Below are positions 34,991-45,223 of a DNA stretch of 64,000 nt, in pieces. The stretch's first letter is position 1, and every line of letters begins with the position of its first letter. The stretch is from Granulicella sp. L60 (GTDB taxonomy: Bacteria; Acidobacteriota; Terriglobia; Terriglobales; Acidobacteriaceae). The position numbers and the translations under genes were made by a program. The stretch is taken from positions 1 through 64,000 of the forward strand of contig NZ_LMUR01000003.1 of assembly GCF_009765825.1 (NCBI RefSeq), given 5' to 3'. The notes under the pieces were generated by a model. It was not told the DNA's origin, searched no databases, and was given only the letters and a program-made list of their open reading frames with translations.

Positions 34991-35623
34991 TTAGCGGACG
35001 ATGCTTGGGCCGCCGGGGCCACCGGGACGTCCAGGGCCGCCGGGTGCCTTCGCTGCTGCGGACCGCGCTAGGGCCTGGGTGACCTCGAGGAAGGCCATGC
35101 GGAGTTCGAACAAGGCGCTGGAGAGGAGGCGCTCTTCATCGAGGGAGAGATTGCCTCTGGTCTTTTCTTCGAGGACGGCGAGCATGTCGACGCTCTGGCG
35201 TGCGCCGAGGATATCGACCTGGGGCTGCTGGCCCTCCTGCGTGGTGCCACCGAGCTGCATGATCGAGGTCATGTAGACGGACTGGACGAGCTGCTCGAAG
35301 CTCATCGTGGGTGGATGGTCCATGCCGGGGTTGGCGGAGCGGATGGCGGTGTCGAGACGGTCTGCCGTCATCTCGTAGGCGCGCTTGGCCTGATCGCTCT
35401 GTTCGGCGGTTGGGGCGGTGGGTGCTTCGGTGTCGGTGGGCTCGGGATGGATGGAATGTGGGGCAGAGGCTTCGGGCTTTGACTCAACTAAGGTTGCGGA
35501 GGATTCGACCTGCTCGTCGCGTCTCTCGCGTTCGGGCGAGGGATCGGCGTCGGGGCGGGGTTCGCCGTCTTTGGTGAACTTACGGCGGTCGGTGACGACG
35601 AAGGGTTTGTTCTGTTCGGACAT
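34991..35623 (-). CDS. DUF1844 protein
   Basis: The C-terminal half (MSFEQLVQSVYMTSIMQLG, RQSVDMLAVLEEKTRGNLS) fits DUF1844, a helical family common in Acidobacteria and of unknown function. The N-terminal 90 residues are charged and disordered-looking, with many Glu, Pro and Thr; the tail is Gly/Pro repeats. ATG at 35623 is preferred over GTG at 35629. It sits between ygfZ-like and PhnP-like genes with a few bases between each, so it belongs to a four-gene unit ending in ribF. Confidence 0.85.
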   Translation of the reverse strand: MSEQNKPFVVTDRRKFTKDGEPRPDADPSPERERRDEQVESSATLVESKPEASAPHSIHPEPTDTEAPTAPTAEQSDQAKRAYEMTADRLDTAIRSANPGMDHPPTMSFEQLVQSVYMTSIMQLGGTTQEGQQPQVDILGARQSVDMLAVLEEKTRGNLSLDEERLLSSALFELRMAFLEVTQALARSAAAKAPGGPGRPGGPGGPSIVR

Positions 35624-35625
35624 GA

Positions 35626-36675
35626 TCACACTCTTTCAGAAGATTCTGATGCTGCGTGCAGCTCCGAGGCTGCAACGCTCAAAAAGGGAAGGGAGACGGG
35701 TGATGCGGTTCCGCCGGAATAGAGGAGGGGCGTGCCTCGTTCGAGGGCCTCGCACCTTACGTATCCGAGGGCGAAGTGCGTGGAGGTGGGTTGTGCGTTG
35801 GGCAGTGGAATCGTGGCTACGGTGGTGAGTTCTCCGATGGGTTTGCCGTCGGCTTCGAAGATGGCGCCTGCGGGTGGGAGTTCGCCTTCGAGACGGAAGC
35901 CGCTGAAGGTGCGGTGGACGTTGCCACGGGAGCGGATGCGCTCGACGATCTCCTGACCGAGATAGCAGCCCTTGGCGAAGTGGAGGGCGCGGGTTTGTGC
36001 GGTCTCCTGGGGGAGTTCGCGGTCGCGAATATCGATGGCGAAGGCTGGGGTTCCTTCGAGGATGCGAAGCCACTCGAGGCTTTCGGGGGTGCAGGTGGAT
36101 GCGCCTTCGCGCTGAAGGGCTGCAAAGAGATCGTCGGCGATGACGTGGTCGGCCCATAGCTCGAAGCGGGGGACGAGGGGGCTGTGCGCGTGGATGATGC
36201 GCACTTCGCTGTCGTGCCAGAGGGTGGCGCGGATCTCCAAGGTGCCCGGCTCGGCGGTGATGGTGAGGCCGATCTTTTCCAGAAGGCGGGCTGCGTGGGG
36301 GCCTGCGATGAGGAGGCCTGAGGGCTCGGCGCTGATGTCGGTTAGCTCAACGTCGTCCATGATGATGTAGCGATCGAGGAGAGCCATCATAGGCAGGAGC
36401 TGGGTTGCACTGGTCTCGATGAGCAGGGATTCGGGCTGGGCGAAGATGTTCGCGTCGCCCTGAATGCGGCCCTGGACGCTGAGGAGGAAGTTGTAGGTTC
36501 CTTCACCGGGGTTCATCTGCTGGATGGAGTTGGTGACCATGCCGTTGAGCCAGCGGACGCGATCTTCGCCGGTGACGCGGATCCATCCGGTGTCGTCGAG
36601 GCGTGAGATGCCTGCGCCCTGGAGCAGCGAGGCCAACTCTGAGGCGGCGTTTCCGGATTGTGCTGGAGGGGTCAT
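35626..36675 (-). CDS. ygfZ: YgfZ/GcvT-like folate-binding protein
   Basis: A 349-residue tetrahydrofolate-binding protein that helps assemble or repair certain iron-sulfur enzymes. KGCYLGQEIVERIRSRG is the YgfZ signature with its conserved Cys; GWIRVTGEDRVRWLNGMVTN is the N-terminal substrate region and GYVR the C-terminal strand. First gene of the unit ygfZ-DUF1844-phnP-like-ribF. Confidence 0.92.
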   Translation of the reverse strand: MTPPAQSGNAASELASLLQGAGISRLDDTGWIRVTGEDRVRWLNGMVTNSIQQMNPGEGTYNFLLSVQGRIQGDANIFAQPESLLIETSATQLLPMMALLDRYIIMDDVELTDISAEPSGLLIAGPHAARLLEKIGLTITAEPGTLEIRATLWHDSEVRIIHAHSPLVPRFELWADHVIADDLFAALQREGASTCTPESLEWLRILEGTPAFAIDIRDRELPQETAQTRALHFAKGCYLGQEIVERIRSRGNVHRTFSGFRLEGELPPAGAIFEADGKPIGELTTVATIPLPNAQPTSTHFALGYVRCEALERGTPLLYSGGTASPVSLPFLSVAASELHAASESSERV

Positions 36676-36727
36676 GGCGGGAGTCTGCGAAAACTTGCGT
36701 ACACTTGATTATAGCGGTTATGAGAGG

Positions 36728-38302
36728 GTGATATTGCAGGAGATACTGAGCGGCCGGAGCGGTAGTTCGATGATATGTTTCGCGGCCATTGCGCTATTGG
36801 TGGGCGGTTGTACGGCGTATGGGGCGCAGAGTGTGGCTCCCGCTACACCGCAGGCTCCTGCGACCGAAGCGCAGACGCCGATGACGAAGGATCAGGCGAA
36901 GGAGCTGTTTCGTTCGGTCGATGAGATTCTCAGCTTTGCGAGCAACGATTCGGGGCTGCCGATCGATCATGCGGTGAAACGCAAGCTGATCTCGCGCGAT
37001 GAGGTGAATCGTTATCTGCGCGAGAAGTTCGACGAGGATCAAGGTGCGAAACGGATGGAGCGGTCGGAGGTGGTGCTGAAGAAGTTTGGGCTGCTGGACC
37101 GCGATTTTCATCTGCGGACTTTTCTTCTCTCGTTGCTGACGGAACAGATTGCGGGCTTCTACGACAACAAGACGAAGACGGTGAACCTGCTGGACTGGAT
37201 TGCGCCGGATGAGCAGAAGCCTGTGCTGGCGCACGAGCTGACACATGCGCTGCAGGATCAGAAGATCAATCTGACGAAGTGGTCCGAGGTCAGCCTGGAC
37301 GATACCTCGCACAATGTGGTGGAGGATAACCATCATCTGCAGGTGGACGAGGCCGATACGGCGCGTGGTGCGGTGGCGGAGGGACAGGCAATGGCGGTCT
37401 TTGTCGACTACACACTGCGTCCTAGTGGAAAGACTCTGGCTGATTCGCCTGAGCTTGCGGACAAGTTGAAGGATCAGGTGAGCGATACGAGCGGTTCGCC
37501 GGTGATGGCGCGTGCTCCGCTGCTACTGCAGGAGTCGCTGCTGTTTCCGTATAGCGACGGGCTGAGTTTCGAACAGGCGATTCTGGTGAAGGCGGGGAAG
37601 CAGGCGGCGTTCGCAGGGGTGCTTGCGAATTCTCCTTCTTCGAGCTTTGAGATTATGCATCCGGAGGCGTATATGGCTCATGCGCCGGTGCCGGTGATTC
37701 GGCTGCCGGATATTCATCCGCTGCTGGAGCCTGAGTATGTTCCGTATGACGTGGGCGTGATGGGTGAGCTGGATGTGCGGATTCTGACCGAGTTGTTTGG
37801 CGGGCGGGAGCAGGCGCAGGCGCTTTCGCCGGAGTGGAATGGCGGTGTGTACTACGCGGCGCAGCGGAGGTCGGCGGTGACGGCGGCGCAGAAAGAGTCG
37901 ACTGCATCGATTGCGCTGCTGTACTACTCGCGGTGGAAGAACACTGATTCGGCGCGGTCGTTTATGCATATCTACGCGGCGCAGATTCCGCGCAAGTACT
38001 CGGGTGTGGTGGAACGTGCGAAGGACGAGGCTGACGATGATGAGAAGGTCTATTCGACGAGCGAGGGTGATGTTGTGATTTCGCGCTCTGGCGATAGCGT
38101 TTTTATCGGCGAGGGATTCGATCTTTCACTGGCTCGGAAGCTGCGTGAGAGCATTACGAGCGTGCAGCCCACAAGCAGGATTCAACAGGTGAGCGCGCCG
38201 CGGCATGAACCTGCGTTATCGATGGCTCGGGTGCTGGCCTCGTTTGGCGGGGTGAATGCCGGGGCGCTGCAGCGATATACTTCTACAGGGGCGAACAAGT
38301 AG
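36728..38302 (+). CDS. HExxH lipoprotein, putative zinc metalloprotease
   Basis: A lipoprotein signal ([12 protein letters not shown]) precedes a 500-residue helical protein with [11 protein letters not shown], the HExxH zinc motif, near residue 175 from this start, and [11 protein letters not shown] just before it. A Glu as third ligand may be in the [12 protein letters not shown] segment. Substrate unknown. Start uncertain: GTG 36728 and TTG 36734 give a positively charged n-region; ATG 36770 gives a shorter uncharged one. The longer frame from 36524 overlaps the ygfZ gene and is not credible. Confidence 0.78.
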   Translation: MILQEILSGRSGSSMICFAAIALLVGGCTAYGAQSVAPATPQAPATEAQTPMTKDQAKELFRSVDEILSFASNDSGLPIDHAVKRKLISRDEVNRYLREKFDEDQGAKRMERSEVVLKKFGLLDRDFHLRTFLLSLLTEQIAGFYDNKTKTVNLLDWIAPDEQKPVLAHELTHALQDQKINLTKWSEVSLDDTSHNVVEDNHHLQVDEADTARGAVAEGQAMAVFVDYTLRPSGKTLADSPELADKLKDQVSDTSGSPVMARAPLLLQESLLFPYSDGLSFEQAILVKAGKQAAFAGVLANSPSSSFEIMHPEAYMAHAPVPVIRLPDIHPLLEPEYVPYDVGVMGELDVRILTELFGGREQAQALSPEWNGGVYYAAQRRSAVTAAQKESTASIALLYYSRWKNTDSARSFMHIYAAQIPRKYSGVVERAKDEADDDEKVYSTSEGDVVISRSGDSVFIGEGFDLSLARKLRESITSVQPTSRIQQVSAPRHEPALSMARVLASFGGVNAGALQRYTSTGANK

Positions 38303-38343
38303 AAGCAGGACATGCGGAACCCAATGAGGAGCAATCGATTTTG

Positions 38344-39201
38344 ATGAAGGCAGAGATAGGGATTATCGGAGGCAGCGGCCTGTATGCCATGCCCGGACTG
38401 ACCAATGTGCGCGAGGAGCGCCTTACGACGCCGTTCGGCGAGCCGTCGGATGCATTTATTCTTGGCGAGCTTGAGGGCCGCAACGTCGCATTTCTGGCGC
38501 GGCATGGACGGGGCCATCGGCTGCTGCCGAGCGAACTGAACTTTCGCGCAAATATTTTTGCGATGAAGATGCTGGGCGTGGAGACGATTCTTTCTGTCTC
38601 GGCCGTGGGGTCGCTGAAGGAGGAGCATAAGCCGACGGACTTTGTGATTCCGGATCAGTTCATCGATCGCACGTTCGCTCGGGCTTCGACGTTCTTCGGC
38701 GAGGGGATCGTGGCGCATGTTTCGTTTGGCGATCCGGTGTGTAAGCCTTTGGCCGCGGTGTTGCACAAGGCGTGCGATGATGCGGGGGTTGTCAGCAAGC
38801 TTGGTGGCACCTACGTGTGTATTGAGGGGCCACAGTTCTCCACTCGCGCTGAATCGAATCTCTATCGAAGCTGGGGTGCGGACATCATCGGCATGACAAA
38901 CCTGCAGGAGGCGAAGCTCGCGCGGGAGGCGGAGATTTGCTATGCGACGGTGGCGATGGTGACCGACTACGACTGCTGGCGCGAAGGGCATGACGATGTC
39001 ACGGTGGATCAGATTGTCGCGGTGATGCATCAGAATGCCGACAACGCATCGAAGGTGGTGCGCGCTGCGGTCGCCGCGATGCCGACGGATAAGAGCTGCG
39101 GGTGTATTGATGCCCTGAAGTACGCCATTCTCACGGATCGAAAGACGATACCGGACGCGACTCGCCAGAAGCTTTCTCTGCTTCTGGATAAATATCTTTA
39201 A
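38344..39201 (+). CDS. mtnP: S-methyl-5'-thioadenosine phosphorylase
   Basis: MtnP splits methylthioadenosine with phosphate to adenine and methylthioribose-1-phosphate in methionine salvage. [48 protein letters not shown] and [19 protein letters not shown] identify the MTAP branch of type II purine phosphorylases. ATG at 38344 has upstream GAGGAG (38328-38333). A PfkB kinase follows after 66 bp. Confidence 0.95.
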   Translation: MKAEIGIIGGSGLYAMPGLTNVREERLTTPFGEPSDAFILGELEGRNVAFLARHGRGHRLLPSELNFRANIFAMKMLGVETILSVSAVGSLKEEHKPTDFVIPDQFIDRTFARASTFFGEGIVAHVSFGDPVCKPLAAVLHKACDDAGVVSKLGGTYVCIEGPQFSTRAESNLYRSWGADIIGMTNLQEAKLAREAEICYATVAMVTDYDCWREGHDDVTVDQIVAVMHQNADNASKVVRAAVAAMPTDKSCGCIDALKYAILTDRKTIPDATRQKLSLLLDKYL

Positions 39202-39203
39202 TG

Positions 39204-39225
39204 TCAGGCAGTTTTATGTGCCTGA
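39204..39225. repeat. Small hairpin between mtnP and the PfkB kinase
   Basis: TCAGGCA (39204-39210) pairs with TGCCTGA (39219-39225), 8-nt loop, no T-run. May stabilise or attenuate transcripts between the two genes. Confidence 0.35.
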
Positions 39226-39267
39226 TATAGTTACGAATTTGAAACTGCTTTATTGAAAAGGGAGTTT

Positions 39268-40212
39268 ATGGCCATTCTCGTCGTAGGATCGGTTGCATTC
39301 GACAATATTGAGACGCCCCACGGTAAGGTGGATGATTGTCTGGGTGGTGCGGCAACCCATTTTTCATTAGCTGCAAGCTACTTTACGCCGGTGCGCGTGA
39401 TCGCTGTTGTCGGCAAAGACTTTACTGCGGAGCATGAAGCTGTCTTCACGCGCCGGGGCATCGACATTCAGGGTATTGAGCGATCGAATGGTCTTAGCTT
39501 TCACTGGACTGGGGCGTATTCGGGGAACATGGACGAGGCCAAGACGCTTGGCACTGATCTTAATGTCTTCGAAACTTTTGATCCGAAGATCCCGGAGGCT
39601 TACAAGGATAGCGAATTTCTTTTTCTTGCGAACATTGATCCTGTTCTTCAGGCCCGTGTCCGGATGCAGATGCCAAATGTCCGCATGGTCTGCGGGGATA
39701 CGATGAACTACTGGATTGCGGATCATGCTGCGAATCTTGCCAAGGTGCTTCGCGAGCTGGATGTGCTGCTGATCAACGACGGCGAGGCTCGCATGCTGGC
39801 GGGCGAGCGCAATCTTGTTCTCGCTGCCCAGAAGGTTCTTTCCATGGGGCCGAAGACGCTGGTGGTGAAGCACGGCGAGTACGGTGCTACTGCCTTCTTT
39901 GGCGAACACTCTTTTCCGGGCAAGGCTAAGGTGTCGCATCCGTTCCGGGCACCGGCGCTGCCGCTTGCCGAGGTCGTTGATCCGACTGGCGCAGGCGACT
40001 CTTTTGCTGGTGGCTTCTATGGCTATCTGGCATCGCAGCCGGAGCTGACGCCGGCTGTGCTGCGTACGGCGATGTTCTATGGCGGGGTAATGGGATCATT
40101 TGCGGTGGAGCGCTTCGGCACCGAGCGGCTGCAGAATGTATCTCGTCAGGAGATCGACGATCGCTTCAAACTTTTCCAGGAGATCTCGCACCTTGACTAC
40201 GCGGGCGCCTAA
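39268..40212 (+). CDS. PfkB-family carbohydrate/nucleoside kinase
   Basis: A ribokinase-fold enzyme of 314 residues: GSVAFDNIETPHG at the start, GGAATHFSLAAS in the substrate region, INDGEARMLAG, VKHGEYGA, and the anion-hole motif DPTGAGDSFAGGF with catalytic Asp. Sugar or nucleoside substrate is not clear. Its place right after mtnP suggests a role in salvage of adenosine or methylthioribose derivatives, as inference. ATG 39268 follows AGGGAG. Confidence 0.88.
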   Translation: MAILVVGSVAFDNIETPHGKVDDCLGGAATHFSLAASYFTPVRVIAVVGKDFTAEHEAVFTRRGIDIQGIERSNGLSFHWTGAYSGNMDEAKTLGTDLNVFETFDPKIPEAYKDSEFLFLANIDPVLQARVRMQMPNVRMVCGDTMNYWIADHAANLAKVLRELDVLLINDGEARMLAGERNLVLAAQKVLSMGPKTLVVKHGEYGATAFFGEHSFPGKAKVSHPFRAPALPLAEVVDPTGAGDSFAGGFYGYLASQPELTPAVLRTAMFYGGVMGSFAVERFGTERLQNVSRQEIDDRFKLFQEISHLDYAGA

Positions 40213-41899
40213 ATCGTCCAGAGCATCCAGATACTTTGGCGCGGCGTCGGTGGCGCGCGCCAAGGCGGCTGACGTGACGCCTGCGAATCCTAACGAGATT
40301 CGTCCGGCGACGCGCGAGGAGACTTTTCCGGTTGCATTGGCGGCTGTACTTCTCTCCTTTGTTGCGTTGCTGTTCTGCTTCTCGCACGGGTTTCTGCTGC
40401 TGTATGGAGATGCTGTCGCGCACCTTGGAATTGCGCGGCGTATTCTCGATTCACGCAATCCTGGGCTGGTTCAACTTGGAGGCGTGTGGCTTCCGCTGCC
40501 GCATCTACTGATGCTTCCGTTCGTGCAGAAGTTGGAGTGGTGGCAGAACGGCCTTGCCGGAGCGTGGCCTTCGCTGATCTGCTATATCGCGAGTGTCGCT
40601 GGGCTCTATCGGCTTTCGCGTCATCTTCTTTTTCCGCGATGGGCTTTTGTCGCAACGGCATTTTACGCACTCAATCCGAATCTTCTTTATCTTTCCACGA
40701 CGGCGATGACGGAGCCGCTCTTTCTTGCGCTGCTCATATGGACGACGCTGCTTACGGTGGAATGCATTGCTGCGATTCGCGCCGAGCGGCCTGCAGTGGC
40801 GAGCAGTCGGTTAATCTTAGTCGGGATCTTCATTATGGCTGCGGTGTACACGCGCTATGATGGCTGGATTCTTGGTGCAGCAGCATGGTGTGTGCTCACG
40901 TTTGTTCTTGCGCGGAATCAAGCTCTCTGGCGCAGGGTTGTTCCGGCCTTCGCGGTCTTTACACTGCTTACTGTTGCGGGCCCAATTAGCTGGCTGGCCT
41001 ATAACCAACACTTTCTGCATGATCCGTTCGACTTTATTCGCGGCCCTTACTCGGCTACCGCGATTGAGAAGAAGACGATGCCGCCCAATGGGCATCATCA
41101 TCGCGGATGGCACAATCCTGCGTGGGCGCTGCTGTTTTACACTCGAACGGCGCAGGTCGATGCGGCGTTTTGGGAGACAGGATTTCTAGTGATGGCGGCG
41201 GCGGTTGCGGGGTTAGTACTTGCCGTTCGACGTCGCATGGTGCTGTCTTCGTTGTTGCTGTGGATTCCGCTGCCGTTCTACATCTACTCTGTCGCCTATG
41301 GGTCGGTGCCGATCTTTATTCCGCAGCTCTGGCCTCACTCGTACTACAACTCGCGGTATGGCATGGAGTTGCTTCCTGCACTTGCGATCTTTACTTTCAT
41401 CGCAGTGCAGTGGCTGGAGGGGCGATGGGGCGGGAAGCAGCCGCTCGTGCTTCGGTTGATGCAACCTATTGCTCTTCTTCTGGTTGTTCTGAATGCGTTT
41501 GGCATGATGTACCACCGTACGCCTCTTGTCCTGAAAGAAGCCCAAGTCAACTCGACTACGCGCGTTGCTTTTGAGAGTGCGCTGGCGCGACAGTTGCGCA
41601 TTCTGCCCTCTGGGGCGTCGATCCTGATGTACAACTCGGACCATGTTGGAGCGTTGCAGGACGCGGGTATTCCTCTTCTCCGGACGCTGAATGAAGGTGA
41701 TTACGATAGCTTCCATGCGGCGCTGGCTGCGCCATCCGAACATGCTTCGTATGTAATCGCGATTACGGGCGATCCTGTTTCGGATGCGGTTGCGCGACAT
41801 CCGGAGAATTTGACAGAGCTTTCCATTCTTTGTACGACGGGCCAGGCCTGCGCTCGCATCTATCAGTCGAACCGAACGATAACATCGCCAGTGAAGTAA
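40193..41899 (+). CDS. GT39-like integral membrane glycosyltransferase
   Basis: A roughly 568-residue polytopic protein with about ten or eleven membrane helices. LLYGDAVAHLGIARRILDS after the first helix is the acidic loop-1 motif of PMT/ArnT-type (GT39) enzymes, which use polyprenyl-phosphate sugars. The soluble C-terminal part lies outside. Start TTG 40193 (AGGAG 10 nt upstream) overlaps the PfkB 3' end by 20 bp; GTG 40247 is the alternative. Confidence 0.8.
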   Translation: MTTRAPKSSRASRYFGAASVARAKAADVTPANPNEIRPATREETFPVALAAVLLSFVALLFCFSHGFLLLYGDAVAHLGIARRILDSRNPGLVQLGGVWLPLPHLLMLPFVQKLEWWQNGLAGAWPSLICYIASVAGLYRLSRHLLFPRWAFVATAFYALNPNLLYLSTTAMTEPLFLALLIWTTLLTVECIAAIRAERPAVASSRLILVGIFIMAAVYTRYDGWILGAAAWCVLTFVLARNQALWRRVVPAFAVFTLLTVAGPISWLAYNQHFLHDPFDFIRGPYSATAIEKKTMPPNGHHHRGWHNPAWALLFYTRTAQVDAAFWETGFLVMAAAVAGLVLAVRRRMVLSSLLLWIPLPFYIYSVAYGSVPIFIPQLWPHSYYNSRYGMELLPALAIFTFIAVQWLEGRWGGKQPLVLRLMQPIALLLVVLNAFGMMYHRTPLVLKEAQVNSTTRVAFESALARQLRILPSGASILMYNSDHVGALQDAGIPLLRTLNEGDYDSFHAALAAPSEHASYVIAITGDPVSDAVARHPENLTELSILCTTGQACARIYQSNRTITSPVK

Positions 41900-41933
41900 T
41901 AGAACGCCGAGTACTGAGGCAGAGTAAGAGCAC

Positions 41934-42737
41934 ATGATTTCTTTCGTCAAAGCGCACGCGTGTGGCAATGATTTTCTGATCATCGATGAGGCACTGGCGC
42001 AGCGACGCCATGCTGACCTTGCGCGTAGGCTGTGTACACGCAATACCAGCGTTGGCGCGGATGGCATTGAGTTTCTTGATCGTAAGGCCAACGGTGAGTT
42101 TTTTCTGCGGCTCTTCAATGCGGACGGTAGCGAGGCGGAGCTCTCAGGCAATGGCACCCGTTGTGTCGCTGCGTGGCTCGCGAGTAGTGAGGGAAGGCGT
42201 GACGTGGCCCTTGGGACGCATGGCGGTTTGCGAACCTGTCATGTCGTCGAAGCGGATGATCCACAGTATCTGATTGAAAGCGGAATGGGTGTTCCGCGGG
42301 TGATGCCGCGCACGATTGTGGTGCCTGGCGTCGGCGATGTGGCGGGGGCGATGGTGAATGTGGGGAATCCTCACTTTGTTCTTTTTGTCGAGGCGGATGA
42401 CTTTGGCACGCACGGGCATACGTGGCAGGACTTAGGTGCGAAGATCAGCACCAGCCCTCTGTTTCCGCATGGGACGAATGTTGAGTTTGTTCGGGTGCTG
42501 TCGCCGTCTGAGATTGTGTTCCGGATCTTCGAGCGTGGCTGCGGTCCGACGACCTCTTCGGGTACGGGGACCTGTGCGGCATCGTCTGCTGCGATGATGC
42601 TGCGGGGTGTGGATCGTGAGTTGACGGCTGTTGCGGAGGGTGGCTCGCAGCGCACTGTGTGGCCCGCGAACGATGCGGTGATGCATCTTACGGGGCCAGC
42701 GGAGATCATCTGCCGGGGTGAGGTGTTTGCGCTGTGA
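41934..42737 (+). CDS. dapF: Diaminopimelate epimerase
   Basis: DapF converts LL- to meso-diaminopimelate for lysine and peptidoglycan. The catalytic cysteines are in SGNGTRCVA and GTGTCAAS; HACGNDFLIID and GNPHFVLF are also diagnostic. At 267 residues it is standard. Its TGA overlaps the GTG start of the next gene, which begins a murein recycling group. Confidence 0.96.
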   Translation: MISFVKAHACGNDFLIIDEALAQRRHADLARRLCTRNTSVGADGIEFLDRKANGEFFLRLFNADGSEAELSGNGTRCVAAWLASSEGRRDVALGTHGGLRTCHVVEADDPQYLIESGMGVPRVMPRTIVVPGVGDVAGAMVNVGNPHFVLFVEADDFGTHGHTWQDLGAKISTSPLFPHGTNVEFVRVLSPSEIVFRIFERGCGPTTSSGTGTCAASSAAMMLRGVDRELTAVAEGGSQRTVWPANDAVMHLTGPAEIICRGEVFAL

Positions 42738-43690
42738 CGACCTTTTCGGCGATGCCGACGGTGAAGCCTCGGGCACTTCGCCCCGGGGCGAGGCTGGCTG
42801 TTATTTCGCCCGCGAGTACCCCGAAGGCAGATCTAGTGCAGCAGGGGATCGAGCATTTGCAGGGGCTTGGTTATGAGACGGTTCTGGGGCGTCATGCATT
42901 GGACAAGGGGCCACTGTACTATGCGGGGAAGCTCGAGGACCGGCTTCGCGATCTGCACAATGCATTCGCTGATCCGGATGTGGATGGGATTGTGTGCACG
43001 CGCGGAGGTTGGGGCTCGGCTGAGCTGCTTCCTTATCTCGATGCTGCGCTCGTACGTGCGAATCCGAAGATCTTTATTGGCTATAGCGACCACACATCGT
43101 TACATACCTGGCTTCACAATGAGGTTGGGCTGATTACTTTCTATGGTGCGATGGTCGCGGCGGACTTTTCGCGTGACGATGGTGTCGATGGTGCAAGCTG
43201 GCAGCATAGTCTGCAGATGCTGTCGCCGTGGTTTCTTTCGGAGGCAGATGGGATTCGCGTGCTTCGTCCGGGGCGCGCTAAGGGCGTTTTAGCTGGAGGG
43301 TGTCTCTCTATCTTTGCGGAGGCTCTTGGTACTCCGTATACTCCGCGGATCGAACGGCCGAGTGTGCTTTTTCTTGAAGATATTGGCACCAAGCCGTACC
43401 AATGGGATCGGATGCTGCTTCATCTGCGCTACTCCGGGTTGCTCGAACATGTGACAGGTATTGTCTTTGGCGATATGCGTCAGTGCGTCGCTGCAGAGGA
43501 AGAAGACTATCTTGATCGGGCGATACTCCATGCGCTTCGAGATTTTGTAGGACCGATTGGCATTGGCTTGCGCAGCGGGCATGTCAGTCATGCGAACATC
43601 ACACTTCCATTTGGGGTTGCTGTCTCGCTTGACTTCGAAGAGGCGGGGAACCAGCGTATGCACTTTCTTGAAGGTGCGGTCACGGTTTAG
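42734..43690 (+). CDS. ldcA: LD-carboxypeptidase (S66)
   Basis: A 318-residue S66 peptidase that trims the terminal D-Ala from murein tetrapeptides. The nucleophile is in FIGYSDHTSLH, with CTRGGWGSAELLPYLD before it, and the Glu/His parts are FLEDIGTKPYQWDRML and GLRSGHVSHANITLPFG. GTG start at 42734 is coupled to dapF. Together with Mpl downstream it supports peptidoglycan recycling. Confidence 0.93.
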   Translation: MTTFSAMPTVKPRALRPGARLAVISPASTPKADLVQQGIEHLQGLGYETVLGRHALDKGPLYYAGKLEDRLRDLHNAFADPDVDGIVCTRGGWGSAELLPYLDAALVRANPKIFIGYSDHTSLHTWLHNEVGLITFYGAMVAADFSRDDGVDGASWQHSLQMLSPWFLSEADGIRVLRPGRAKGVLAGGCLSIFAEALGTPYTPRIERPSVLFLEDIGTKPYQWDRMLLHLRYSGLLEHVTGIVFGDMRQCVAAEEEDYLDRAILHALRDFVGPIGIGLRSGHVSHANITLPFGVAVSLDFEEAGNQRMHFLEGAVTV

Positions 43691-43707
43691 GGTTGAGCCT
43701 TTCCACT

Positions 43708-45141
43708 ATGCAAAAGAATAAACATATTCATCTCATCGGCATCTGCGGCACGGCGATGGCGTCTCTTGCGGGCATGTTGCAGCTTCAGGGGCATCGTGTC
43801 ACGGGGTCAGACACGGCGGCCTATCCGCCGATGAGCGACCTGCTGGCGTCGCTTGGCATCGCTGTGTACGAGCCTTATGCGGAGAGGAATCTGGAGCCGC
43901 GGCCGGATCTGGTTGTTGTCGGCAATGCGATCTCGCGCGGGAATGTCGAGCTTGAACATGTTCTTGATACGCGCATTCCATTCTGTTCGATGGCGTCGAT
44001 TCTTCACGATGAGTTTCTTCGAGGACGCGAGCCGCTTGTGGTCGCGGGCACGCATGGGAAGACGACTACGACCAGTATGCTGAGTTGGATCTACGAGGTT
44101 GCATCGCGCAAGGATGATGCACTTGCTCCGTCGTTTCTGATCGGCGGCGTCGCGGAGAACTTCGGCACGAGCTTCATGGTGCGGAGTACGAAGCCGTTTA
44201 TTTTAGAGGGCGATGAGTACGATACTGCGTTCTTCGACAAAGGACCGAAGTTCCTGCATTACTTTCCTGACGCGCTGATTCTTACCCATGTTGAGTTCGA
44301 CCATGCGGATATTTATGCCGATCTTGAGGCGGTGAAGACTGCGTTCAAACGACTGGTGAATCTGATTCCGCGCCGGGGGCGCATCGTTGCCTTTGACGGC
44401 AGCGAAAATGTAACGGAGTGTGTTGCAAAAGCGTTCTGTATGGTGGAGCGCTATGGATTTGCGGCAGACTCTCACTGGCGCGTTTCGGATATGCGGCATG
44501 AAGGTTCTCTTACGCGGTGGAATTTGGCGCGTGGCGGCGAGCCGTTTGCAGAGCTTGCGCTGCCGATGGCTGGCGCACACAATGCGCTGAATGCTACTGC
44601 AGCGGCTGCGCTGGCGGCTGGGCAGGGAGTTCCGGTGGAGGCGATCGTCGAGGCGCTGGCTACGTTCAAGAGCGTCAAGCGGCGGCTGGAGATACGCGCG
44701 GTTGTGGATGGTGTGACTATCATCGACGACTTTGCTCATCATCCGACTGCGATTCGTGAGACGCTGCGTGCGCTGCGTGAGTCTTATCCGGGGCAGCGAT
44801 TGTGGGCGGTGCTGGAACCGCGTTCGAATACGCTTCGCCGCAACGTCTTCGAGACGGATTTGGTCGATAGTCTGGCGCTTGCCGATCGCGTGATGATGGC
44901 TGCGGTGTTCAAGTCGGAGAGCATTCCTGCGGCGGAACGGCTGCATCCTGAGCATGTGGTTGCGGCGCTGGATAAGCGTGGAATTCCTGCGTTGCTGCGA
45001 GATGATGCGGATGCGATTGTGGAGACAATGGTCCCTTTGCTTGCGTCGGGGGACGTTGTTGCGATCCTTTCGAACGGCGGCTTTGGCGGGATCTACGAGA
45101 AGCTTCCGGCTGCGCTTGGCGCTCGAAAGCTCGCTGAGTGA
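43708..45141 (+). CDS. mpl: UDP-MurNAc-tripeptide ligase Mpl
   Basis: Mpl attaches recovered L-Ala-gamma-D-Glu-meso-DAP to UDP-MurNAc. IHLIGICGTAMASLAGML at the start, the ATP loop VVAGTHGKTTTTSM, EGDEYDTAFFDKGPKF (the Mpl version of the Mur motif) and DDFAHHPTAIRETL and EPRSNTLRRNVF are all present. ATG 43708 is preferred over TTG 43693. It follows ldcA by 17 nt. Confidence 0.95.
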   Translation: MQKNKHIHLIGICGTAMASLAGMLQLQGHRVTGSDTAAYPPMSDLLASLGIAVYEPYAERNLEPRPDLVVVGNAISRGNVELEHVLDTRIPFCSMASILHDEFLRGREPLVVAGTHGKTTTTSMLSWIYEVASRKDDALAPSFLIGGVAENFGTSFMVRSTKPFILEGDEYDTAFFDKGPKFLHYFPDALILTHVEFDHADIYADLEAVKTAFKRLVNLIPRRGRIVAFDGSENVTECVAKAFCMVERYGFAADSHWRVSDMRHEGSLTRWNLARGGEPFAELALPMAGAHNALNATAAAALAAGQGVPVEAIVEALATFKSVKRRLEIRAVVDGVTIIDDFAHHPTAIRETLRALRESYPGQRLWAVLEPRSNTLRRNVFETDLVDSLALADRVMMAAVFKSESIPAAERLHPEHVVAALDKRGIPALLRDDADAIVETMVPLLASGDVVAILSNGGFGGIYEKLPAALGARKLAE

Positions 45142-45223
45142 TTCGTTGGCGACTGTTCGTTTGCGGGGTGATCTGCGGATGGAGCGGATGGGCTGCTGTT
45201 TCTGCTATATCCTCTGAGATGGA

